Shown here piece by piece: positions 10,131-19,598 of a stretch of 24,363 nucleotides of DNA; the stretch's first letter is position 1; every line of letters starts with the position of its first letter. Source of the stretch: Hypsibius dujardini (taxonomy: Eukaryota; Tardigrada; Eutardigrada; Parachela; Hypsibiidae). The translations under genes and the position numbers were made by a program. The stretch spans positions 1-24,363 of the forward strand of contig LRSR01011346.1 in the NCBI GenBank assembly GCA_001579985.1. The letters run 5' to 3'. The notes beneath the pieces are model-generated. The model did no database searches. It worked only from the letters and a program-made list of their open reading frames with translations, and had not been told where the DNA came from.

Positions 10131-10910
10131 TGGCAGACAGACAGAAAGACAGAAGGCGTTGCTCTTACCAAGGTTCGTCGAATTTGTTGTTCTGTGACCA
10201 GTCCAGAAAGACTCGAAAGGACAGTGGCCCACGGGTCTTAGAAGAGGCGTTTGAATATTTTTGGCACAAATAAGAGTAAAGAAAGGCGCAAAATTCCGGC
10301 GATTCCCGAAGGCAATACACAATTCTGCTGGCTAAATGGGGGTCCAACAGGAATTCCGCACAGTAGTTCCGCCGGGGTTTTGAAAAGGGACTAAACAGAC
10401 CCGGACTGCTGGCCTCTTCCGATGATGACAAGGTGTCGAGGAGGAAACCATAACGTTCGCTTTGCCATCTCGGACCGGCAACTCCGACAAAAGGAATCCA
10501 AGCTCCTATAAAAGTAGAACACGAAACTAACAATAAAATATCGCAAAAAATCAGTGTGTCCGCGTTGCATCTTTTGTTACACCTCTTCGATTGATTGAAT
10601 CGTTGTTGGGATCAACTGGTATTTCAAATTGATCAGTGTTTTATGCAGTTGATTGATTGATCGACTGACGAAATGTTGCATGCATTTTTAGAATACTTCC
10701 CTGGTTTGTACTTGGTATCTTTCTTTTTCGCTCCGACAAATCCTATCAAAAATTACCGCAGGAGAATTTATACGCAGGAGCAGCACCAGTGAGGGCGAAG
10801 TACGTGCCCATTTCTCCGGGCGAAGTTCCGGGCAACGGGAAATTGGAAAGATGAAGAATGATCCACGATTTTTGCAGTCTCTTCCGCTTCTCAACTTTCA
10901 CTAGAGCCAT
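9412..10910 (-). CDS. Unrecognised 334-aa protein, 3 exons, complete
   Basis: Exons in transcript order: 10757-10910, 10169-10505, 9412-9925. Splice sites are GT-AG (acceptors TTTTATAG and TTGCAG), phases agree and total 1005 nt including the stop at 9412-9414. The start is the ATG at 10908-10910. The protein begins MALVKVEKRKR, has an aromatic and proline-rich first third, a middle region with the weakly helical segment RIVYCLRESPEFCAFLYSYL, a serine/glycine stretch (LGGAFSSLGKIGF), then QWRLS.YLNDP and RIFFAISRIQQRRFKIAETIL, and a basic arginine-rich helix EKRGRARTRREQRELKER near the C-terminus. I see no signal peptide, clear membrane span or catalytic motif. I do not recognise the family. 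It is divergent to the AIFM3-like gene, 862 bp apart. Confidence 0.85.
9970..10155. repeat. (ACAG)n array in intron 2 of the 9412-10910 gene
   Basis: Imperfect CAGA/GGCA/AAGA run with a pure (ACAG) core at about 10097-10130. It begins 13 nt after the exon 2 donor; the sense strand reads CTGT. Confidence 0.97.
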
Positions 10911-11772
10911 ATCTTGTGTCTGCAGTTTTATCCACCCACCACTGCAATGCGGAGTGACTGGTATTGCACTTAAAATCTAGCAACAAAAATTTAATGAAAA
11001 CTGAGAGCCAAAGAAAGACGCAGTGAAATATAATTGGAAATGGGGAATTTAAAATGCGCCCCTAATTCAAGCTCAAATTGTGGAACGTCAACAAATCTAA
11101 ATTTGTGTCGTAATTCGGAACAGCCGTCTTGGTAGTTCGTTTGATTGGTTGATTGTAAACAGGGCAATGAAAAAGACAGGTAAACTCATTGGTTTGTAAA
11201 AGCTGAGGCGGATGCCTTTCCTTAATTTAGCACATTTAATTTTAACATTTGAAATTTGAAAGTTCAAAAAACCACAAGAATTCAATAGTAGTGAGGAGTG
11301 GGGTGGAAGGATGAGATAAGGGAGGACAACTAGAACAGCGCCACCTAGGGTGCCTGATTTATATGTCAGGCGTGACGTCACCGGAAGTGCTTTTCACCCT
11401 CTGATCCTTCCTTCCCTCGTACTCGTTCGTACGCCAACCCGGCAAATACAAACACGCAAAACTGACAGCGCATGTATTTTTATCAGGTCTTCCCCCCCCC
11501 CCTTAACGATAGACCGAGAGGGCGCCGCAATTTAAAACCCTCTAGTTCATTTTTCCTCTCCCACTATCGATGTATTATTATTGTGTGATTATGGTTGTGA
11601 TTCGATAGACTCCTAATAACGAACGATGATGATTGCAGCTGTAAATCTGTAGTAGAACTTCTTGATTTCACCTGTGCCGGTGGCAATTTTGACAGCCCAC
11701 ATAGTACACCCGAGGAGAAGGGTGTAAACGGTGTGTGGGTCTGTCTGCACTCAAACAGCCACCGAAGTTATA
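10911..11772. promoter_or_regulatory. Divergent promoter region of two genes
   Basis: This 862-bp gap separates the start codons of the minus-strand 334-aa gene and the plus-strand AIFM3-like gene, so both promoters must lie here unless further upstream exons exist. It contains the CRE/ETS pair at 11373-11388, a C-run at about 11494 and no recognisable coding exon. Confidence 0.6.
11373..11388 (+). promoter_or_regulatory. Abutting CRE and ETS sites
   Basis: TGACGTCA (11373-11380, full palindromic cAMP response element) is followed directly by CCGGAAGT (11381-11388, ETS core). Both are classic TATA-less promoter elements. They sit about 460 nt from the minus-strand start and 385 nt from the plus-strand start. 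Binding is inferred from motif only. Confidence 0.6.
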
Positions 11773-13193
11773 ATGGGCTGCGAGCAGTCGAAAAGCTGTA
11801 AGTTCGCATTGAATGGGAATCGCATTCAGCGATTTTTCAATTGTCCCTGCTGCACTGCCTGCATTTGTTTGCCCCTGCTGCACTGCCTCATCAGTCGGCC
11901 TGCATTTGTTTATCATCATTTTGTTGCCACACTGCTGCGTGACGCTAAATTTTTTGCTACCATTTTTCCCGAGATCCCACATCTTCAGATTAATTTGTCG
12001 ATCGCTTGCAGAGTTGCAATTGTTGTTTGGGCTTTTTTGCAGTTACCTTGCCTGCAAGTGGAGGTGCGGCAGTAGCGCCAGCAGCAGCAGCAGCACCGCA
12101 ATCACCGAGACCTGCATCAGCTGATGATAATAATAAAAATAATAATTCTCCCCCACCGCCGCCTTCGTTAGAAGGTAAGAAAAGATAAAACAGGCTTTTT
12201 TGTAACTTGAATTTAATTCGCGTTCGCTTTCCTGATTGAATGTTTTTATTATACAATTCGATCCGTTAAAAAAAGGCATCGTTCGCTTTCCTGATTGAAT
12301 TTTAGTACTACACACATGGCCACGATACTGGGTGGTTGGCTCAAACTCGGGCCACCCAATTTTGCTTGCCCCCATCTTAAGAATGGTTCGAACTCTGCCA
12401 CCCATTAATCTAGCCATGTGTGTACATCATTCAATCCGTTAAAAAAAGGCATATTGTGATATAATATATATAAATTATATATATATTGTGTGTCGGCTTT
12501 CTTGCGGCTCGATATTTGTGTTTCATTTTTGTGCCTCCCCTTTCTGTTGCAGCGCCTGTGAAATTGGAAACAAAGGACGAGCCCGAGGTGAAAATCATGG
12601 CCGTGAACAGCGGCACTTCCGCCAGGAATCTGAAGGACCTTCCGTCGTCTCCCAGTCAGAGCCAGAAGGCGAATGCGGCAGCTGAGAGCGGTGATCCCGC
12701 GTTTTCCGACAATTTTGAAGTGGTGGCTTGCAAAATCGATGAGATGCAGGTTGGAGAGTGAGTACTGAGTAGTACAATCCTGATGCCTGAGAGTTACGTG
12801 TTTAATCTATGTTCCGTGGATAATAGCGCCATATTATCTTAACGATTGCGTTTTTTTCCATCCTATGTTGTTTATTTTTAGAATGCGCCATGTGGCTGTC
12901 CCGGGAGCAAAGCAACAAGTACTGTTAGGTAAATATTAACGAGCACGCCGTAGTGCAACCCTCCTTCAACCAGCTGATCCTGTGAACTGGTCGTACAAAT
13001 ATTATTACCTCAATTAGGCCCGATGTCCGTCTAACAATTGTTCCCTCCCAGCATGTCGCACTTGGAGCATTCCCTAAAATTAACGCCTATGTCTGTCTAT
13101 CTGTTTCTCTATCTGTTTCTCTCTCTCTCTTGTCTATCTGTCTGTATGTCTGTCTGTCTGTCTGTCTATTTCTCTATCTGTCTCTCTTGTCTT

Positions 13194-13258
<65 letters not shown>

Positions 13259-14075
13259 TTATGTGCCTGTCTCCCTGCCTTTCTGCCTGCTATCTGGCTG
13301 TCTGTTTGTCGATCAGTTTGTCTCTCTATCTGTTCCGATATCTGACTGTATATTTGTCTGTTTGTTAGATTACCTGCCTTTCATTCTGTCTGTCTTCGTG
13401 TCTCCTGCCCTTGCCATTACAGATATCTCAGTCTGGCCGACAGCGCAGAGACATGATTATCCCTAAATTATGTTTCGCTTGATAATTTGTTCCTAATTTA
13501 TTACAGGAAAGGGATTTGATGGAGATTACTTCGCTATGGGCACGGCTTGCTCTCACTACAGCGCCCTACTCAAAAACGGTAGAGCTGATTATTTCTGCCT
13601 TAATTTATAAACTTTCTGGTGAAACTGCAATGGTGCGGACGCCGACGGATTATTATGCTCGATATATAGCAGTATCTGAATTCTTTTCGTAACTTCCCCA
13701 ACGAGTATTGAACCGCTTTGAAAATTCTTTGCTCATCGGTCAGCTTACGTGTGCAGATGTTATTCTCGAAATTTTGTAGACATCAGCTGTTTGAACTGTG
13801 CAAAAACTTCCATTGGTTATCAAGCTTCACTCTTTTTATTTGAATTCGAGATAGTGATATCTTCGTCTATATCGTCTCTATCTATATCGTCTAAACTCAT
13901 ACTGTTCGGTTCCAGGTGTGCTGGGTGACAGTCGGATTCGCTGTCCATGGCACGGAGCTTGCTTCAACACCAAAACCGGAGATATTGAAGAATTTCCCTG
14001 CAATGACGGCGTTCATGTGTTCGAGGTATGATAGGTGTTGATGTGTCCCAGGCATAAACAGAGAGATAGGGCAGT

Positions 14076-14115
<40 letters not shown>

Positions 14116-15245
14116 GACATGTAGGCAGACAGGCAGCCAGGCAGGCAGGCAGGCAGGTAGATATGGAGATCGATAGATCGACAAGCAGATAAACAGGTGA
14201 CGGATGTGTGACACTTTATATATTTGGATTGTTCTTAGGTGCAAACCAAAGGAGACGAGCTGATTATCAGGGGTGAAGCCAAAAATGTCGACAATCAAAA
14301 GAGAACTTTTCCGATGTGCAAGCGCAGCAGTGACTCGCCTGACACTGTAGTTATAATTGGCGGTGGTGAGCTAGCAGTTTCTGCCATTCAAACATGTCAA
14401 CCTGGACAGGGAAATCAGCGCCTGGTTCACAGTCACACTGTTTATGTCGTTGCAGGCGCCGCCGGTTTGATTTGCGCTGAGACTTTGCGGAAAGAGAACT
14501 TCGCCGGAAAAGTTATACTACTTGCTTCAGAAGACTATGCACCATACGACCGTCCCAAACTGTCCAAAGTGAGAGTCAGGTTCTGTCTGTCTGTCTGTCT
14601 GTCTGCCTGCCTGTCTTCCTGCCTGTCTGTTTGTTTGCTTGTCTGACTGTCTATCTGTCGATTTGTCTGGCAGTCCTTAATCTTTTCAATTTATTCAGGC
14701 TTTGGATTCGGATGGAACTAAAATCGTTTTACGGAAAGAGGATTTTCTTAAAGAGCACGATATCGATTTAAGAAAAAGCTCGAAGGTAAGCGATATTCTA
14801 TGAGTTGCGAAATAAAATAATTCATGGGAGTCTAAGAGAATTCACTTGTCATTCAGGTGGAATCAATCGATTTTGACCAGAAAACCGTCTCAATCATCGG
14901 AGCAACCAACGAGACCATCGATTACACGCATTTGGTGATTGCTGTTGGCCAACGTGTTCGGCAGCTGGCTGAGTCAGTGACGGGCGGGAAATGGAACAAC
15001 ATCCACTACCTCCGCACGTTGGACGATGCCAAAGCGCTCCATGAGGCGGCTAACGGGAAGAGGATTGCCATCTTGGGATCTTCTTTCATCGGTATGGAAG
15101 TGGCTGCTTATTTTGTCGGAAAGGCAACATCCATCACGGTCATCAGCCGGACCAGAGTTCCGTATCAGGCCGCATTTGGACCGGAAGTTGGCGAGGCAAT
15201 CAAAACGGTGCGTTTGCAGGCAAACCGGCAGTCAGCCAGCCAGCC

Positions 15246-15282
<37 letters not shown>

Positions 15283-15328
15283 TACAGATAGACATACAGA
15301 CAGACAGACACACATACACACAGATACG

Positions 15329-15370
<42 letters not shown>

Positions 15371-16992
15371 TGTAGGCAGACAGCCAGGCAGGCAGGCAGG
15401 CAGGCAGACAGGCAGACAGCTGAGCTTCAAATCTCCTCAAGGAAAGCAGGAACTGGTACTACAGACATAATCGTTGTTTGACTTCGAACTAGAACATACA
15501 AAGGTGTGTCTCGTTATATATTTTTTGCCTTCTCTTCCAGGAACTGTTTGACAAAAAGGGAGTCACGTTCATACCGGATGTATCTATTGAAGCGTATACC
15601 GGCGTTAATGAGGTCCTACAGAGCGTTCGCCTCAGCGACGGAACCACCGTAGAGTTCGACGTCCTGTTGGCCGGCATTGGTAAATCACCAACATCAATCA
15701 ATAATATGGCGTTGCATAATTCCCACAGTCACCGAATTCATTTTTTTGGTTTCTCCCAATAGGTACCGTCCCGAACACCGATTTCCTCCATAACACCTCG
15801 CTTTCCCTGCACCCAACTACCAAAGCGCTGATTGTTGATGAGGCAAGTTAATCAGTTGACAATAAATTTATTTTGAGGTACAATTTATTATTTGACAATA
15901 AAATTTAATGAAATAAAATTTTACGTTTTAATTAATTATTTTATAATTTATTAATGGACAACACAGTTTAACACAACCTGTTTTTAATTTATTATTTGTC
16001 AAGAAGATTAAATACAGTTTTATTTACTATTTTTGAGTTTTATATATTCCATTAAATTATTAACCATGACTAACACCCTTATGTTTAATTTAATTTAATC
16101 ATTTTTAATTTTATAAATTAATTAATTTAAAATGTTTATCTTTCCCGTAGTATATGGCAACAAATATTCCCTACGTCTACGGTGCCGGTGACTGCGTGGA
16201 ATTCCCGCTGGCTAGCCACGACAATGTGCGCTGCACCATCGGCCATTGGAATATCGCCCACTCACAAGGTTGGCTGAAAGTTGAAACCCATCGAACATGA
16301 TGTTTCACAAGTTGAAATTTCATTTGTCCCTATTTTATATTTTGAAATTTAATGTTTAGGCAGGACAGCTGCGTTGAGTGTGGTGGGTAAGCGGAAGCCC
16401 ATCCAATCTGTTCCGTACTTTTGGACGACCATCTTCACCAAGAGCATTCGATTTGCCGGTACTGTAAAAGATGAAATAAAACAGCCCGTTTTCTGGTAAT
16501 TTTGCAAGTTGAGTCTAAAAATTGTATTTTGTTTAAATTAGGCTTTGGGGAAGGGGTCTCGGATACGTTTATTCACGGCTCCTTGAACGGGCTGAAATTT
16601 GTTGCCTATTATTTACGGTAGGTGCAGTAGTCAGATTTGCAGCCACTTGGTTGGTTGACTAGTAAATGGTGTCCTTCCAGCGAGGGTCGTGTCGTCGGAG
16701 CAGCTAGCTTAATGTACGATCCTGTTGTCTCGCGCTTCGCTGAGCTCCTCGCGAAGGGTGCGGTCATTACGAAGGAGGCTGTTATGTAAGTTCACTTGCC
16801 AGCACAGCGGTACTCCCGGATATGAAGCCGAAGACTACCAATCTCTATTGAGTTTCTGTGATCCTGAGAAGGTTCCCTACCTACGGGCCTCTCAGGCTAT
16901 CTGTCTGTCACTCTGTCTGTCTCTTTGTCTGTCTTTCTCTTTTTCTGTCTGTCTGCCTATCTGTCTGTCTGACTTACTGTCTGACTTACTGA

Positions 16993-17036
<44 letters not shown>

Positions 17037-17374
17037 TTCTTTGTCTGTCTTTCTCTTTTTCTGTCTGTCTGCCTATCTGTCTGTCTGACTTACTGACTGT
17101 CTGTCTGTCTGTCTGTCTGTCAGTCTGACTGTCTGTTTGCCTGCCTTTCTTTCCGCTGCAGCAGATGTCATTAGTTTATTTATAGTCTGCCTTTCTTTTC
17201 CTTATCAAGTTGTGCTCCTTTTGTTATGCCTTATCTTGGACTCTTAATTTCGTTGTGAATTAATTTCTGACTCCTGCCCATCCGCGTATGCTAATCGGAG
17301 TGAGTTTTCTGTTTCACAGGGAAGATCCGGAGTTGACTAAAACGGCGGAGAAGGTCTTTGCAGTTCCCCACTGA
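11773..17374 (+). CDS. AIFM3: AIFM3-like Rieske/FAD-NAD oxidoreductase, 17 exons, complete
   Basis: Apoptosis-inducing-factor-like protein; the family joins an N-terminal Rieske [2Fe-2S] domain to a pyridine-nucleotide disulphide oxidoreductase. Exons: 11773-11797, 12043-12174, 12553-12757, 12882-12928, 13507-13578, 13916-14025, 14239-14365, 14456-14568, 14699-14785, 14857-15207, 15541-15679, 15763-15842, 16151-16268, 16360-16458, 16542-16617, 16681-16785, 17320-17374. They sum to 1941 nt, 646 aa (human about 605). The N-terminus MGCEQS fits N-myristoylation (G2, S6) with C3 as a possible palmitate site. Residues 9-110 are a low-complexity linker (Ala, Asn, Pro runs). Rieske ligands: C151/H153 (ACSH) and C170/H173 (CPWH). 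FAD motif GxGxxG: G238, G240, G243. NAD motif is GSSFIG at 380-385. Second FAD motif YGAGDC at 506-511. Intron 12 has a GC donor. All intron phases agree. Confidence 0.95.
12221..12452. repeat. Tandem ~59-bp duplication in AIFM3 intron 2, second copy interrupted
   Basis: Copy 1 (12221-12279) and copy 2 (12280-12452) share starts (CGTTCGCTTTCCTGATTGAA) and ends (ATCCGTTAAAAAAAGGCAT). Copy 2 is longer because a 112-bp element is inserted in its middle, so copy 1 acts as an unoccupied reference site. Confidence 0.85.
12311..12422. mobile_element. 112-bp MITE with CACACATGGC ends and TA duplication
   Basis: Perfect 10-bp inverted ends, CACACATGGC (12311-12320) and GCCATGTGTG (12413-12422), each flanked by TA. 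TA target duplications are typical of Tc1/mariner-type elements. The neighbouring uninterrupted tandem copy lacks this sequence, which supports an insertion. No coding capacity. The interior has two gggccaccc/ctgccaccc motifs. Confidence 0.8.
13083..13400. repeat. (CTGT)n array, AIFM3 intron 4
   Basis: About 320 bp of CTGT with a pure core at about 13196-13258 and degraded edges. It starts about 155 nt after the exon 4 donor. Long Cys-Leu-Ser-Val frames across it are repeat translations. Confidence 0.97.
14078..14160. repeat. (ACAG)n and (GGCA)n array, AIFM3 intron 6
   Basis: Pure CAGA units followed by aggcaggc units. It starts about 52 nt after the exon 6 donor; the sense strand reads CAGA, opposite to the intron 4 and intron 8 arrays. 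Confidence 0.96.
14366..14455 (+). other. AIFM3 intron 7: 90 nt, in frame and without stops
   Basis: GT-AG intron (donor GTGAGC, acceptor GTTGCAG) inserted after the first base of the codon for G240. Its length is a multiple of three and the host frame stays open through it, so retention would add 30 residues between the glycines of the FAD-binding GxGxxG motif. Confidence 0.85.
14583..14672. repeat. (CTGT)n array, AIFM3 intron 8
   Basis: Starts about 14 nt after the exon 8 donor and ends about 25 nt before the exon 9 acceptor, so it occupies most of this 130-nt intron. Confidence 0.95.
15246..15420. repeat. (ACAG)n array, AIFM3 intron 10
   Basis: Two pure CAGA cores separated by cacaca/catac variants and closed by GGCA units. 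It starts about 38 nt after the exon 10 donor; the sense strand reads CAGA. Confidence 0.97.
15843..16150 (+). other. AIFM3 intron 12 with a GC splice donor
   Basis: Exon 12 ends GATGAG and the intron begins GCAAGT; it ends CCCGTAG. The GC form keeps the frame and matches the strong consensus required of GC donors (AG|GCAAGT). The nearest GT (15847) would break the frame. The intron is very AT-rich and otherwise featureless. Confidence 0.85.
16894..17152. repeat. (CTGT)n array, AIFM3 intron 16
   Basis: CTGT with CTTT, CTAT and gacttact variants; a block of about 60 bp (gtctctttgtctgtctttct onward) occurs twice, at about 16918 and 17036. It starts about 108 nt after the exon 16 donor. Confidence 0.96.
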
Positions 17375-17721
17375 TCTCGTTCCGGAAGCGGCTTCAATGA
17401 GCGTTTTGTGACGAATAGAAACAGCAAAATTACAACACCAGCTTTTCCGGCTCTTCACGCGGGCCCAGTTCATGTTGTGCGCTCGCTGCTCGGTGCCCGG
17501 TGACGACTTAGTATAAAATCCAACCAACGACAGATTCATTTCTTGCCCGATTCTCTGTCCTCAAACTTTTCCCCCCGGCTCAGATGAATCCGCAATAATA
17601 CAATTCAAAATGTCATGGCGTTCTGTTCTATTTTTCTTACATCCAATCGATCTTAATAACGAGATAAATCTGAATGGTCGAGGAATGTGGATTACTTCCA
17701 GCCACGAACAATGACCATCCG

Positions 17722-18052
17722 TTCGGATTAATAGCGCCAGCTAAAACTCATTCTGATAAAGCCGAAAGCAAAATACAGCCGTAATTGAAACAAATCATAC
17801 AAATACGAAGTAAAGGTAGAGATGCTAACGGTTCAAAACCGGAGCGGTTCGGTTTGGTTCGGTTTGGTTTGGAGGATAAACCGGTTTGAGATTTATCGGT
17901 TAAAATTTCAAACGGTTTAAATCGATTTAAACCGGTTAGAACGGTTAACATCTCTACCTTTACTTCGTACTTGTATGATCTGTTTCAATTACGGCTGTAT
18001 TTTAGCTTTCGGCTTTATCGGAACGAGTGTTAGCTGGCGTTATTAGTCCGAA
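17722..18052. mobile_element. 331-bp foldback element with ~115-bp arms
   Basis: Left arm 17722-17836 and right arm 17939-18052 are reverse complements at roughly 90 percent by eye; shared blocks include AATTACGGCTGTATTTT and GGTAGAGATG. The central ~100 bp is made of AACCGGTT/GGTTCGGT motifs on both strands and is itself partly palindromic. No reading frame. A transcript across it would form a long hairpin. Confidence 0.88.
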
Positions 18053-18721
18053 TCACTTTTCATAATTCCAAAATCATACTTTTATTTTAGCATTTCTTGC
18101 TAGTTTTTTGAAACCTCAGTAAAAAATAAAATAAAAATAAAAAAATAAAAAAAATAAAAAACAGCAACTCTAGCTTATAATAACGGATGGCATTTTAGGG
18201 TTTAAGATTTATGGTTTAAAGGAATGTTATCTTGTAAAATCTAGTATACATATATCTACTTAATTGAACTTTTATTGACAATGTTCTATCTAAATTCCAT
18301 TTGGAATCGCTTAGCGTCAGCGATTTGTTTTTCTTAGATGGGGGCGGAGCTTGGCGAATTGTTCCAAGGACTGGATAGGATAGTGTAGCTCTCCAGAATG
18401 GAACCATAGCTCCGCTCCCTAGGTCCCGAACATACTTTGGTTGATGCTAATGGACTGCAATTAAATTTTGGACGGGATAGTATGAAAAATTTTCGGCTTT
18501 TTAGGCTGGAAACCACATTTTCATGAACTGCTAGAAGGGGCACAATTCGTAAAGCAAACGGAGCCTTCGGTTGTGGATCCTCCACATGTTATAACACCAG
18601 TCATGTGTCAAAAGATACTGTACAAAGACGCAAAGAGAAACAAGGAAACAACTGAAAAACGGTCAAGCAACCAAATCGGCACGAACGTGCGCCGCGAGAC
18701 CACGCCTGTCGCCCACTAATA

Positions 18722-18845
18722 CACACGTGGCAAAAATCTTGCGCTGACCGAATTAAGCACTTTAACCCGGGACTGTGTACAACAGCCACGCGACGAACGA
18801 GTATAGTGGCTTAACTCGGTTAGCGCAAGGTTTTTGCTAAGTGTG
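18722..18845. mobile_element. 124-bp inverted-repeat MITE with TA flanks
   Basis: Left end CACACGTGGCAAAAATCTTG and right end, reversed, CACACTTAGCAAAAACCTTG; both run on into GCGCTRACCGARTTAAG. TA lies on each side (18720-18721, 18846-18847). The first ten bases match the ends of the 12311-12422 element. Confidence 0.8.
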
Positions 18846-18873
18846 TATGAGATACGAGGGAAGTCTCTAATCT

Positions 18874-19020
18874 CTATTCAAACTGCCTGCCGCACTCCAG
18901 ATGGTTCAGGTGGTCCTCCATCAGCCTGTGTGGATGCTTCCGCATGTTCAGTCGCATGGCCTCATGTCGCGCCAGGTCTTCCTGCGCTTTCGTCCAGTCT
19001 GGCTGGGAGGCTTCTTGCGC
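18874..19020 (-). CDS. Orphan terminal coding exon, product unknown
   Basis: Reading on the minus strand after an acceptor TTTACTTGCCAG (19021-19023 is the CAG), a 48-codon frame ends at TAG 18874-18876. It is hydrophilic and rich in Glu, Arg and His with the motifs QPDWTKAQEDLARHEAMRL and HLECGRQFE, which looks coding rather than random. A possible first exon on the same strand is near 20887-20947 (MRLTVVSLW..., donor GTAAGTG) but its phase does not match, so a middle exon would be needed. Family not recognised. Confidence 0.42.
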   Translation of the reverse strand, partial: AQEASQPDWTKAQEDLARHEAMRLNMRKHPHRLMEDHLNHLECGRQFE

Positions 19021-19124
19021 CTGGCAAGTAAAACAAAGTTCCCGATTAACTGGAAACATTTAAACATGATTTGAAAAGAGCAAATCAATATCGATTGAAG
19101 TGATCGATGGTTTGTATTAAATAA

Positions 19125-19400
19125 CATTCTAAAATCTTTCGTAAAATAATTAGCTGTATAATCTGTTTAAATAACATATATTATTTCGAATAGTGAAAAC
19201 ATATTTAAAAGAGAGTTTGTCTAAATAAAGAGTTATAAAGAGACTGATTTTAATGAAATAAAATATCCTATTTAAATTAGCGGAAACACATTCAAACTGA
19301 GAGTTTGTCTAAATAAAGAGTTATAAAGAGAATGATTTTAATGAAATGAAATACCCTATGTAAATTAGCGGAAACACATTCAAACTGAGAGTTTGTGCAA
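19125..19400. repeat. 88-bp tandem repeat, about three copies
   Basis: GAGAGTTTGT recurs at 19211, 19299 and 19387, a period of 88. The two inner copies also share TAAATAAAGAGTTATAAAG and TTAGCGGAAACACATTC; an older diverged part-copy precedes them. Confidence 0.9.
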
Positions 19401-19598
19401 ATATTATTTTTCATTTCCTATTGGCATAGAAAGGCTTCAAATTAAGTTAACAGTCGAGATCGTTATATATGTATTCAAATTAAACAATATTAACCGAATC
19501 ACTCCCCAGGAGCTGAAGGCTGTGTGCGATTTACAGAATGGAATAATGTTTTACTTAAAATTGTCCAGAAACAATGGAATAAATTTTATTTTTATTTT

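Larger units (their letters stand above)
17375..18873. other. Repeat-rich region after the AIFM3-like gene
   Basis: Holds the AIFM3 3' flank (no clear AATAAA close to the stop; aataat at about 17594 is the nearest), a 331-bp foldback, an A-rich tract at 18121-18165 and a 124-bp inverted-repeat element. Reading frames on both strands between 18180 and 18720 lack splice or family support. Confidence 0.55.

Noticed and set aside
9596-10273. 225-codon plus-strand frame
   Set aside because: Antisense of the 334-aa gene's third exon joined to the ACAG array; the minus-strand reading has consistent splice phases.
11813-12124. Cys/Leu-rich plus-strand frame over AIFM3 intron 1
   Set aside because: Read-through of the intron; the strong GTAAGT donor and matching phase of exon 2 favour splicing. 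The frame from the AIFM3 ATG does stay open through most of the intron, but it ends shortly after.
18334-18585. 83-codon minus-strand frame
   Set aside because: No splice sites, domain or composition that would set it apart from chance in an otherwise repeat-rich region.
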